Assembly: GCA_019638615.1 (NCBI GenBank)
Contig: JAHBTL010000019.1
Coordinates: 1-64,000, forward strand
DNA length: 64,000 nucleotides
Direction of reading: 5' to 3'
DNA from: Chitinophagaceae bacterium
GTDB taxonomy: Bacteria > Bacteroidota > Bacteroidia > Chitinophagales > Chitinophagaceae
Shown here: in pieces, positions 24,741-33,249 of the stretch
Numbering within the stretch: position 1 is the first letter of the stretch
How the letters are laid out: the number at the start of each line of letters is the position of its first letter
The notes under the pieces: model-generated
Told to the model about the DNA's origin: nothing
The model's input: the letters and a program-made list of their open reading frames with translations, nothing else
Databases searched by the model: none
Translations under genes and position numbers: made by a program

Positions 24741-24936
24741 ACAAAATAAAATTTATACAGGGACAGATTCACAATCATTGGTGCGTTGCGCATGCTGCAA
24801 ACCGGCTCAAAACTATTGTTTTTATAAATATGGTTCAGATATCGGACGCGGATACTTTCAGAGTAAGGACGCAAAAATTATATGAAAGGTTGATTTCCAT
24901 ATACGTTAGCCTGAAAAAAACAGTTGGGGAAGGAAC

Positions 24937-25365
24937 TCAGCTTTTCTTGACCAGCTTAAGATAGACATTGCGGCCGCTGTTAAAGGGTACGGCTTCTACC
25001 AGCTTGGTGGTGTTATTGGTTATTTTAAAGGTATCGTTCAGCTTTACAAGCGGGTCGCCTGCCGATGGAAAATTGGAATAAATGGTAAGATTATCAACAT
25101 CCCCCTTCCAGGTTCCCGCCGTTTGCCCTGCTCCTGTTATAGCATATACTTTACCATCTTCCGTAAATTGAAATTCATACCCTTCAAATGCGGCTGTTTC
25201 ATCTATATCATCTTCTTTATATGTGTCAACAATCCACCTGCCATTCGTCATGGCATCTACCAGGAACTTCCGGGCAATATCTTCCTTAACCTTTTTGCAG
25301 CCTGCCAAAGCAACAAGCATGAAACCTGCCATGATAAGGCATCCTGCCACACGTATTTTTTTCAT
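24937..25365 (-). CDS. Small lipoprotein with lipocalin-like domain
   Basis: A 142-residue predicted lipoprotein. The signal ends with LAGC and the mature part starts KKVKEDIARKFLVDAM. The remainder (GRWIVDTYKEDD, FQFTEDGKVYAI, GTWKGDVDNLTI) has the spacing of a lipocalin-like domain found in many Bacteroidota lipoproteins. The ligand is unknown. It lies 19 bases after the M32 carboxypeptidase gene on the same strand and may be co-transcribed. Confidence 0.75.
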   Translation of the reverse strand: MKKIRVAGCLIMAGFMLVALAGCKKVKEDIARKFLVDAMTNGRWIVDTYKEDDIDETAAFEGYEFQFTEDGKVYAITGAGQTAGTWKGDVDNLTIYSNFPSAGDPLVKLNDTFKITNNTTKLVEAVPFNSGRNVYLKLVKKS

Positions 25366-25384
25366 ATATAATTTTAAGAATTAA

Positions 25385-26881
25385 TTAATAGATGACATTG
25401 TATTTATCGGAAATATAGTCCATAAAGTATTCCATCCGTAACGATTCCCCTGTTATTTTATTGCACAATTCATCGCTTGTAAATGTTCTTCCGTATTGAT
25501 ATACATGGGTTTGTAACCAGCTATGTATATCCGAAAAATCACCGTTGCCTATTGCTTTGTCCAGTCCGGGCGCATGCACTTTTATTGCATGATAAAATTG
25601 TGCCGCATATAAGCTTCCGAGGGTATAGGCGGGAAAATATCCGAAGCTCCCGTGGCTCCAGTGAATATCCTGCAAACAGCCATTCTTATCATCGGGTACG
25701 GTTACTCCCAGGTATTTTTTATACAATTCATTCCAGTAGGCGGGAATATCCCCGGGCAAAAGACTGCCTTCCATCAGCAGCTTTTCTACCTGGTAACGGA
25801 TCATAACATGGAAATGATAGGTAAGCTCATCCGATTCGGTACGGATCAGCGAAGGCTGTACCTTATTTACCGCGCCAAATAATTGCCGGGCAGTAACGGA
25901 ATGTAACTGTGGAAAATAGCGCTGCATAACTGGCAATACAAATGCAATAAATTCCCGGCTCCTGCCAACACAGTTCTCCCATAACCGGCTTTGCGATTCG
26001 TGGATGCCCAGGGAGCAGAACTCACCCGCCGGCAATCCGTATGCTTCTACCGGCAGTCCCTGCTCATAAAGTCCATGCCCGCCTTCATGCAGGCAGCTCC
26101 AGGTCATGGAAGTAAAATCATTTTCATCAATGCGGGTGGTCACCCGTACGTCGTGCGCATTGAAGTTGGTCGTAAAAGGGTGTTCTGAAATATCCTGCCG
26201 GCCTGCTTCAAAATCGTAGCCGATCAGCTTCAGTATTTCCAGCCCGAACTTCCATTGGGCGTCTGTATCAAAATGCTGGTGAAGAAAACCGGTTTCCGGA
26301 GGGGTTTTATTTTCAAGCTTATTCAGCAATGCTTTTAAAGGAACCTGCAGGTCATCAAACAGCTTATCCAGCCATTGAACGGTAGCTCCTTTTTCATATT
26401 CATTCAATAAAGCATCGTAAGGATGTGCCGCATAGCCGAGGAGCTGCGTTTCTTCCTTTTTTAACTGTACCAGTTCATCCAGCTCTTTTTCAAACACCCT
26501 GAAGCTGTTTTGTTTTCGTGCATTTATCCATGCATGATAGGCTTTGCTGGTAGCCTCCGACATTTTACGTACAAAAGCAGAGCTGTATTTTTTATTCTTG
26601 TTGTAGTCTTCCAGCGTGAGGGCTATATTTTTTTCTTCCTGTTCCGTTAAGCCTTTCGCTGCCGATAGTTCATTCAGTAAAGTCCCGAGTGAGGCATCGG
26701 TGAAAAGGTCATGCGCTATCTCGCTGAGCGTTGCCATTTGCTGACCGCGCAGTGCAGCGCCTTTGGGAGGCAGATATGTTTCCTGGTCCCATTGCAAAAC
26801 AGCATTGGCATATCTTACATCCGCGATCCTGCGCATGCGTTGTACAAATTCCTTGTATTTTTCTTTCGTGTGCGTGCTCAT
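25385..26881 (-). CDS. M32 family metallocarboxypeptidase
   Basis: A 498-residue cytoplasmic zinc carboxypeptidase (thermostable carboxypeptidase 1/Taq type) that removes C-terminal residues from peptides. The zinc site is HEGGH at residues 265-269 with the third ligand Glu295 in GIHESQSRLWEN. The N-terminus (VLQWDQETYLPP) and C-terminal HWSHGSFGYFPAYTLGSLYAAQ are family signatures. Length is normal. No signal peptide is present. Confidence 0.95.
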   Translation of the reverse strand: MSTHTKEKYKEFVQRMRRIADVRYANAVLQWDQETYLPPKGAALRGQQMATLSEIAHDLFTDASLGTLLNELSAAKGLTEQEEKNIALTLEDYNKNKKYSSAFVRKMSEATSKAYHAWINARKQNSFRVFEKELDELVQLKKEETQLLGYAAHPYDALLNEYEKGATVQWLDKLFDDLQVPLKALLNKLENKTPPETGFLHQHFDTDAQWKFGLEILKLIGYDFEAGRQDISEHPFTTNFNAHDVRVTTRIDENDFTSMTWSCLHEGGHGLYEQGLPVEAYGLPAGEFCSLGIHESQSRLWENCVGRSREFIAFVLPVMQRYFPQLHSVTARQLFGAVNKVQPSLIRTESDELTYHFHVMIRYQVEKLLMEGSLLPGDIPAYWNELYKKYLGVTVPDDKNGCLQDIHWSHGSFGYFPAYTLGSLYAAQFYHAIKVHAPGLDKAIGNGDFSDIHSWLQTHVYQYGRTFTSDELCNKITGESLRMEYFMDYISDKYNVIY

Positions 26882-26969
26882 GCTAAAGGTTAATTACTGC
26901 AAAAAAACACAAATAAGGTGCTTGGATGAAAAAAATATTGTTATAGTTACAAAATCCTCAGCTTGTTGT

Positions 26970-27256
26970 CATTTCAAACCGCAAGATCAACTAAAAAGCA
27001 TTACGAAGAATGTGAGGCGAAGCAATCTCAATGATTGGCATTAGGTTGGGACTGCTTCTCCCGACCTTCGGTTGGGATCGCAGAGACGGAAAAAATGGTT
27101 GGGTACTTTGCCCAGTGATCGTTCGCGGGCATTTGGTTTTGCAACCAGCACTAAAACGAAGCATACATTAACTCAACCTCCTACCCGTCCTTGCGAGGCG
27201 CCGGATCAAACTTATGTCATTAACCTTTTTTCTGCGGCGGCGAAGCAATCTCAACG
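26970..27256. repeat. REP-like repeat cluster left of the GIY-YIG gene
   Basis: This covers most of the 388-base gap after the carboxypeptidase. It holds GAGGCGAAGCAATCTCAATG (27014-27033), TTGGGACTGCTTCTCCCG, ATCGCAGAGACGG and a second GGCGGCGAAGCAATCTCAACG near 27236-27256. The direct and inverted pieces (AAGCAATCTC against GACTGCTTC) give the element a palindromic character. Its right edge almost touches the stop codon of the GIY-YIG gene. Confidence 0.7.
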
Positions 27257-27269
27257 AAAAGCAAGGACT

Positions 27270-27572
27270 TTACCATTTCTTTACCTCTTCCCATAAATCG
27301 CGCCAGTCAGGATTAGTAGAAATGATAAGTCGTATTTTCTGTGTGCGACTCCCACCCTTTATTCTTTTTTCCTCTTTAATTGCTTCTTCAATGGTATCAA
27401 AAAACTGGTAATACACAAGAATTCTGCAGTTGCATTTAGCAGTGAAAGACTCGGGAAAGTATTTTTCTTTATGTTGCTGAATTCTTACTTGCAAATCGGA
27501 AGTTACCCCAGTGTATAATACTGTAAATCTCTTGTTCGTTAGGATATACACATATCCGCCTTTAGCGATCAT
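27270..27572 (-). CDS. Single-domain GIY-YIG nuclease
   Basis: A 100-residue protein that is almost only a GIY-YIG domain: GYVYILTN (residues 6-13), YTG (20-22), Arg in QVRIQQHK (about 30), a basic middle, and the metal-ligand Glu in EEAIKEEKRIKGG (about 64-70). It matches the small UPF0213/endonuclease-like GIY-YIG family, predicted to nick or cut DNA. It has no partner gene. REP-like repeats flank it closely on both sides, which invites comparison with transposase-like genes that live among their own repeats. Confidence 0.88.
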   Translation of the reverse strand: MIAKGGYVYILTNKRFTVLYTGVTSDLQVRIQQHKEKYFPESFTAKCNCRILVYYQFFDTIEEAIKEEKRIKGGSRTQKIRLIISTNPDWRDLWEEVKKW

Positions 27573-27664
27573 AGCTTAGCGGTATTATAGAAATTGTTTC
27601 CTGTCTTTAAAAGTAATAAACATTTTTGTAAAGAAAATATTGGTATCGAGACAAACAATTCCCG

Positions 27665-27887
27665 TATTGCGAGCCACCAGATCAATTCAAAAGCATTATG
27701 AATGACGAGAGGCGAAGCAATCTCAACGATTGATTTATGTTGACTGCTTCTCCCGCGCCGACATACGTTTAATTTAATACGACCCTATAGCGGTCTCGCA
27801 GAGACGAAAAAATGGTTGGGACTGCTTCGCCCGCCGTAAAATCCATTTAATTCAAAACAACAAACGAGCGGGTCTCGCAATGACCCA
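27665..27887. repeat. REP-like repeat cluster right of the GIY-YIG gene
   Basis: The best preserved copy. Order of words: TATTGCGAGCCACCAGATC, AGAGGCGAAGCAATCTCAAC (from 27708), GACTGCTTCTCCCGC, GGTCTCGCAGAGACG, TTGGGACTGCTTCGCCCGCC, then GGGTCTCGCAATGACCC as an end hairpin. It lies between the GIY-YIG start and the ECF sigma promoter and makes up most of that 363-base gap. Confidence 0.72.
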
Positions 27888-27913
27888 AAAATGTTTTAGA
27901 AACTTTAATTCAA

Positions 27914-27921
27914 TATATTTG
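27914..27921 (+). promoter_or_regulatory. Putative -7 element of the ECF sigma gene
   Basis: TATATTTG, an exact TAnnTTTG match, with the start codon only 15 bases further on. The expected leader is about ten bases, close to leaderless. Confidence 0.5.
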
Positions 27922-27935
27922 TCCATATCATTCCC

Positions 27936-28472
27936 ATGCATTACCACCCTGATTCTTTTTTACTGGAAAAGCTGAAAGAAGGCGATATGTTCGCTTTCAA
28001 CGCTTTTTTTATTAAATATTATAAGCTGTTGCTGGTCACGGCTTATTTCTACTTAAAGGATGAGCAGGAGGCAAAAGACATCGTCCAGGACTTCCTGTTT
28101 GAATTCTGGCATAAAAAATTCTTTCTGAAACTGGAAGGAGAGATCAAAGGATATCTTTATACATCTGTTAAAAACAAATGCCTGAATGCACAAAAGAAAA
28201 ATAAGGTTGAAAGGGAGAGACTGGTTGTTTTTGAGCATACCTATTTGCCATCAGACGATTATCATAGGGACAAAGAAAGGCAGTTTGCGCTTTTGCTGGA
28301 AGCCATGAACCATCTGCCCAGGCAAAGAAGGGAAGTGTTATACAGGGTATACCTTAAAGAGAAAAAGTACCAGGAAGCGGCGGATGAACTGGGTATCAGC
28401 CTGAATACTGTAAAAACCCATTTAAAGATCGGATTGAAACATTTACGTGAAAAGCTCAAGAAAATACATTAA
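27936..28472 (+). CDS. ECF sigma-70 factor of the SusCD locus
   Basis: A 178-residue ECF sigma factor. Region 2 is seen in DMFAFNAFFIKYYKLLLVTAYFYL and EQEAKDIVQDFLFEFW, and region 4 in LPRQRREVLYRVYLKEKKYQEAADELGISLNTVKTHL, a helix-turn-helix for -35 recognition. It is of the Bacteroides-expansion type normally paired with FecR. The FecR gene follows at once and the SusC gene carries an STN domain, so the trio should form a trans-envelope signalling chain that induces this locus. Confidence 0.93.
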   Translation: MHYHPDSFLLEKLKEGDMFAFNAFFIKYYKLLLVTAYFYLKDEQEAKDIVQDFLFEFWHKKFFLKLEGEIKGYLYTSVKNKCLNAQKKNKVERERLVVFEHTYLPSDDYHRDKERQFALLLEAMNHLPRQRREVLYRVYLKEKKYQEAADELGISLNTVKTHLKIGLKHLREKLKKIH

Positions 28473-28497
28473 AGCCGGAAGGGGCGTTGTGGAATAT

Positions 28498-29655
28498 ATG
28501 GAAACCTTACAGGATCATATCAGAAGGCTCTATCTTGAAAAGCTGACGCAAGCGATCAGCGAGGAAGAGGATGTAATATTACAACAGTTGCTCCGGGATA
28601 ACAGCGAAGCGCAGCTGGTATGGGCCGAATTGGAACAGGAGCGTGCAGCGCTGGATGTTGACAGGGTGCTGGCCGGTATTGATGCGGAACAGGAACTGGA
28701 GAAATGGCATCAGGAGACACAGCTTCGTAAACCCATTGTGAGATCCGGATGGTGGATAGGAGCTGCCGCCGCATCCTTTATTGGTATCATTGCGTTGGTG
28801 TGGTACAATCAAAGTGTTAAGCAGCCTTCACCAGAAAAAATAGCAGAGAATAAGCCTGGGCTGATCAAAGCTGCCGGTGTAAAGCTGGTGCTGGCCAATG
28901 GCAAAACCGTGAATTTCTCCAAAAGCCAGGCGCAGGAATACACGGTAGACGGAGTGGCCCTGGAACATTCGGGAGATCAGCTTGCATATAAAGAAGCAGA
29001 GGCCGGTACAGGATCTGTAGTGTTCAATACGCTTGAGATTCCCGCTAAAACAGATTACAGCATTGCGCTTTCCGATGGTACACAGGTTTTCCTTAACTCA
29101 AAAAGTACATTGCGCTTCCCTTTTCATTTTGATGATAAGCAGCGGGAGATCTTTATAGAAGGGGAGGCTTACCTGGAAGTAGCGAAGGATACAAAACGGC
29201 CTTTTATTGTTCATACACCGCTTACGGATATCCGTGTTACAGGTACAAAGTTCAATGTAAATACATACGAAGAGGGAACTGTGCGTACCTCCCTGGTGGA
29301 GGGTAGCGTAGTGTTGAATGATGCTGATAAAAAATCCATCGCATTGCAGCCGGGGCTGGAAGCCTTATACCATAAGAATAAAGGCTTTACTTCTGATAAT
29401 TTTGACGCTGCTGAAACCCTTTCCTGGCGGGAGGGTATTTTTTATTTTCAACGTCGACCGCTGGGAGAGCTCTCCGGTATTATTGCCAGGTGGTTTGGCG
29501 TGCAACTGCAATTTGAGCAGGATGCGCTCTCTACCCATGCTGTTTCCGGGCTGCTTGAAAAGGGCCGCCTGGATGAATTCCTGAATAATTTACATAAAAC
29601 CGCGGGAATAGATCATTCGCTTCAGGATACTATCCTGGTGCTTAAAAAAAGATAA
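28498..29655 (+). CDS. FecR-type anti-sigma factor
   Basis: A 385-residue inner-membrane regulator if started at ATG 28498; a GTG at 28447 would overlap the sigma gene. It has a cytoplasmic anti-sigma part (residues 1 to about 80), one membrane helix in WWIGAAAASFIGIIALVWY, then the periplasmic FecR domain (IALSDGTQVFLNSKSTLRFP, GEAYLEVAKDTKRPFIVHT, VRVTGTKFNV-like) and a C-terminal STN-like DUF4974-type segment. It should receive the signal from the SusC N-terminal domain and release the sigma factor. Confidence 0.92.
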   Translation: METLQDHIRRLYLEKLTQAISEEEDVILQQLLRDNSEAQLVWAELEQERAALDVDRVLAGIDAEQELEKWHQETQLRKPIVRSGWWIGAAAASFIGIIALVWYNQSVKQPSPEKIAENKPGLIKAAGVKLVLANGKTVNFSKSQAQEYTVDGVALEHSGDQLAYKEAEAGTGSVVFNTLEIPAKTDYSIALSDGTQVFLNSKSTLRFPFHFDDKQREIFIEGEAYLEVAKDTKRPFIVHTPLTDIRVTGTKFNVNTYEEGTVRTSLVEGSVVLNDADKKSIALQPGLEALYHKNKGFTSDNFDAAETLSWREGIFYFQRRPLGELSGIIARWFGVQLQFEQDALSTHAVSGLLEKGRLDEFLNNLHKTAGIDHSLQDTILVLKKR

Positions 29656-29736
29656 AAAAAATATCGGGGTTGATTCACCCGATCCAGGAGTTCTGTTGTA
29701 TTGTGCTAATAGTATCACACAAAACAACATACTCTT

Positions 29737-32700
29737 ATGATGGTAAATCTATTGACGAGTCCGGGGAGGACTCTTTTTAAGAAAAGTTGTCTGAAACTTA
29801 CTTTGATCATTGCCCAGATGCTGTTGGTCGTATCTGTAGCCTTTTGCGAGCAGCATCCGCAAAAGCTCACCATTTCCGGATCTAACATCCCGCTTCAAAA
29901 AGTATTTCAGGCTATAAAAAAGCAAACCGGTCTGACTGTATTTTACAGCAATGAATTAATTAACGACCGGGAAGAAGTGAGCCTGAATTTCAAAAATGAA
30001 CCTGTAGAGCATGTGCTGGATTACCTTTTTAAAGAGAAGGAAATTTCTTACGAGATCAAGACAAATAAGGTCATTGTATTATCAAAAAATCCTAAAAAAG
30101 AAACCAAGGATGCAGCTCAGGCTATACCGGTTGACAAAGACATTGTAGTACGTGGGCGCGTGACCGATGAACAAGGAGAGCCCTTACAGGGAGTAAGTGT
30201 TGTTGTAAAAAGAACAAAGGAAACAACGCTTACGGATGCCAATGGAAATTTTCAAATTACTGTTGATAACAAAAACGATATCCTGGTTTTTAGCTTTGTG
30301 GGCTTTGAAACCCGGGAGGCAGCAGCGAATGCGCAGGGTACTGTAAACATAACTTTAAAACTAGCCGATAAATCGCTGGAGCAGGTGGTGGTGGTGGGGT
30401 ATGGTACAGCCAAAAAGGCCAGCCTGACCAGCGCTGTCACCTCTGTAAATACCGAGTTGCTTGAAGACCGGGCCATCCCGAAATTGTCCACAGCGTTGCA
30501 GGGCATTACGCCGGGCGTGGAGATCCGGCAGAGCTCTGGTCGGCCGGGTTACAGCGCATCTAAATTTGATATCCGCGGAGCTTCGCTGGGAACCTTTTCC
30601 AACAACAGCGCGCTTATCCTGGTGGACGGGATAGTAGTGAGCAGCATCGACGACGTAAACCCCAATGATATTGAAAACATATCCATATTGAAGGATGCCG
30701 CTGCCGCAGCGATCTACGGATCGAGGGCGACCGGCGGGGTAGTGTTGATCACTACCAAAAGGGGAACTAAAGACAAGCTGACGGTGAATTATACCGGTAC
30801 TTTCAGCGCGGAGCGTAATCCGCTGAGCGGTTATAAAAATAAAATGGTGGATTCGCAAACCTGGTTGAAGGCAACCAACGAAGGGAGCCTGAACGACGGC
30901 GCTGCTGTCATCTATTCAGATGAGCTGATCGCCAGCTACGATGGTTCGGATCCGCTGAAGCCTGCAAAAACCAAATGGTTTGACTGGATAAAATCCTATT
31001 CACCTCAGTATATGCAAAACATAAGCGTACGGGGAGGTACAGAAAAACTGAATGTTTACTCCTCCCTGGGCTACGTTTCCCAAACGGGGTTGCTTGATAA
31101 TGACGACTACAAAAGATACAATTTCCAGACCAATGTCAACTGGAAGGTAACAAACAGGCTGGATGTTGGGTTCAATATTTTTTATTCCAAAGAAGACTTC
31201 ACCCGCCCGATCGGAACGGTAGCTCCGAATCTTTTACGGCCTTTACTCAACCCTCCAATAACGGTTTTTCAGTATCCCAGCGGGGCGTATAACCCCGGCC
31301 CCCTTGGCTTTGGCAGCTTCAATGCCATACAGGCGATGAAAGAGGGTGGCAATACGATATCTGATCTTGATAAATACCGGATATCTGCGGACGCAAAGTA
31401 CAGGATTGTAAATGGCCTGTTTTTGAACTATACGATCGCATTAAACAATGCGCATAGCCAGGGCAATACTTTTTATAACATGCTGGACATACTCAATTCC
31501 GATGGTGTTGTAACAGGCAGGTCTAACCCTTTTGGGCAGGCCTACTCAACCGCATCAGAGAGTTGGAACATGAACCGTTATCTGAGCAACCTGCTCAAGC
31601 TGGATTATTCAGGAACTTTCGGTGAGCATGCTGTTACGGCAATGGCCGGGTTTCAAACGGAAACAAACCGGTATGACGAAATCTCTGCAAGGGCTTATCG
31701 TTTTGTGAACAATGATATCCGCGAGCTGTCGGGATCTGTAGGCGCAGGCACGGACCTGTACGGCACCACGGGCGCGAACGAGTGGTCCATTGCCTCTTTG
31801 ATTGGCCGCGTTACTTATTCGTTTAAAAATCGTTATCTTTTAGAATATGCCATGCGTTACGACGGCTCCTCGCGTTTCTCTAAAAACAATCGCTGGGCGC
31901 TTTTCCCCTCTGTGTCCGCTGCCTGGAGGCTGGAACAGGAGAATTTCCTGCAAAGTGTTGACTGGATCAGCAATCTAAAGCTTCGTGCCTCTTATGGTCA
32001 GTTAGGCAACCAGGGAACGGCCCTGTATCCTTTCGCCACGCTGGTGTCTAACGGAACCTGGGCTTTCGGCAATGGAGCCGGCACCACTACTTCGCTGGGA
32101 ACGCCGGCAGACCCCAATCTCTCCTGGGAAACGAAATCAACCACCAACCTGGGATTGGACTGGGGATTGTTCAATCAGCGCCTTACCGGTTCCTTTGACT
32201 GGTTCTACGACCGGACAAAAGATATCATTGCAACTCCTGTCGTACCGTCTACCTTCGGTGCTTCTGCTCCCGTGCAAAATACGTTTACAGTGGATAACCG
32301 GGGATGGGAATTCGAGATAAGATGGTCAGACCGGATCGGTGATCTGCGGTATTATGTAGGCGGCAATATCTTTAATGCACGCGATAAAGTGGTCAGCCTG
32401 GGTGGGCTCGGCTCCACTGACCCGCGGTATGAGGGCGGAAAATTGGTACTGAACGCCGGTGCGGGAACCTATTATGCGGAAGGAAAATCAAGGAACAGCC
32501 TGTACCTGTACCAGACAGAAGGGCTTTTTGTAGACCAGTCGGAAATTGATCATTATGTGAAGCCCTCCACCCTCACAAAGCCGGGCGATATTAAATTCAT
32601 AGACAGGAATGGAGATGGGGCCATCAACAGCAACGACCGGTATTTTTCTGACAAGAATACGACCCCGCATTATATCTATGGCATTAATCTGGGTGCCGCA

Positions 32701-33201
32701 TGGAAGGGTTTTGATATATCCGTGGTTTTTAACGGGGTAGGAGAACGCTGGGGATACAGGAACCTTGACGGGCATTATATGACAGGAAACCGCCTGTCAT
32801 TGGCGATATTCCAAAGCAACTACGACAACCGCTGGTCTCCGGAAAACCCGGATAAATGGGCCGACCAGCCCCGCCTCACCAATAACAACTGGATCAGCGG
32901 AGAGTTCAGCACTATGTTTTCTGCTCCCAATGAGTATCATTTGCGCAATATGAAGTATATCCGGCTGAAGAATCTCCAGGTGGGTTATACCATTCCCCCG
33001 TCGCTTATACAAAGAAGCCTGAAACTGACCAATGTAAGGGTCTATTTTACGGGAGAGAATCTATTCTATATCGCCCGCGGGTATAAAGAGTTGCTTGATC
33101 CGGAAGCATTCTGGAGCACTGTAGGGGATGCTGATGCTTCAGGAACCGTATACTATGGGCCTTCAGCAGTATTGAGTGGAGGGTTATCTGTTACATTTTA
33201 G
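29737..33201 (+). CDS. SusC/RagA-family TonB-dependent transporter with STN domain
   Basis: A 1154-residue outer-membrane glycan importer. Order of parts: signal segment (about 15-38), STN secretin/TonB signalling domain (about 44-110), a carboxypeptidase-regulatory-like beta domain (about 133-210), the TonB box region and plug with VVVVGYGTAKKASLT, GVEIRQSSGRPG, LVDGIVV, IESIEVLKDAA-like ENISILKDAAAAAIYGSRA, and a long 22-strand barrel. The STN domain marks it as a transducer for the upstream FecR-sigma pair. SusD follows in the same transcript. Confidence 0.95.
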   Translation: MMVNLLTSPGRTLFKKSCLKLTLIIAQMLLVVSVAFCEQHPQKLTISGSNIPLQKVFQAIKKQTGLTVFYSNELINDREEVSLNFKNEPVEHVLDYLFKEKEISYEIKTNKVIVLSKNPKKETKDAAQAIPVDKDIVVRGRVTDEQGEPLQGVSVVVKRTKETTLTDANGNFQITVDNKNDILVFSFVGFETREAAANAQGTVNITLKLADKSLEQVVVVGYGTAKKASLTSAVTSVNTELLEDRAIPKLSTALQGITPGVEIRQSSGRPGYSASKFDIRGASLGTFSNNSALILVDGIVVSSIDDVNPNDIENISILKDAAAAAIYGSRATGGVVLITTKRGTKDKLTVNYTGTFSAERNPLSGYKNKMVDSQTWLKATNEGSLNDGAAVIYSDELIASYDGSDPLKPAKTKWFDWIKSYSPQYMQNISVRGGTEKLNVYSSLGYVSQTGLLDNDDYKRYNFQTNVNWKVTNRLDVGFNIFYSKEDFTRPIGTVAPNLLRPLLNPPITVFQYPSGAYNPGPLGFGSFNAIQAMKEGGNTISDLDKYRISADAKYRIVNGLFLNYTIALNNAHSQGNTFYNMLDILNSDGVVTGRSNPFGQAYSTASESWNMNRYLSNLLKLDYSGTFGEHAVTAMAGFQTETNRYDEISARAYRFVNNDIRELSGSVGAGTDLYGTTGANEWSIASLIGRVTYSFKNRYLLEYAMRYDGSSRFSKNNRWALFPSVSAAWRLEQENFLQSVDWISNLKLRASYGQLGNQGTALYPFATLVSNGTWAFGNGAGTTTSLGTPADPNLSWETKSTTNLGLDWGLFNQRLTGSFDWFYDRTKDIIATPVVPSTFGASAPVQNTFTVDNRGWEFEIRWSDRIGDLRYYVGGNIFNARDKVVSLGGLGSTDPRYEGGKLVLNAGAGTYYAEGKSRNSLYLYQTEGLFVDQSEIDHYVKPSTLTKPGDIKFIDRNGDGAINSNDRYFSDKNTTPHYIYGINLGAAWKGFDISVVFNGVGERWGYRNLDGHYMTGNRLSLAIFQSNYDNRWSPENPDKWADQPRLTNNNWISGEFSTMFSAPNEYHLRNMKYIRLKNLQVGYTIPPSLIQRSLKLTNVRVYFTGENLFYIARGYKELLDPEAFWSTVGDADASGTVYYGPSAVLSGGLSVTF

Positions 33202-33249
33202 CAAGGTGGGTCACATTCAGTAACTATTCAAAAAATAAAAAACAAACGG

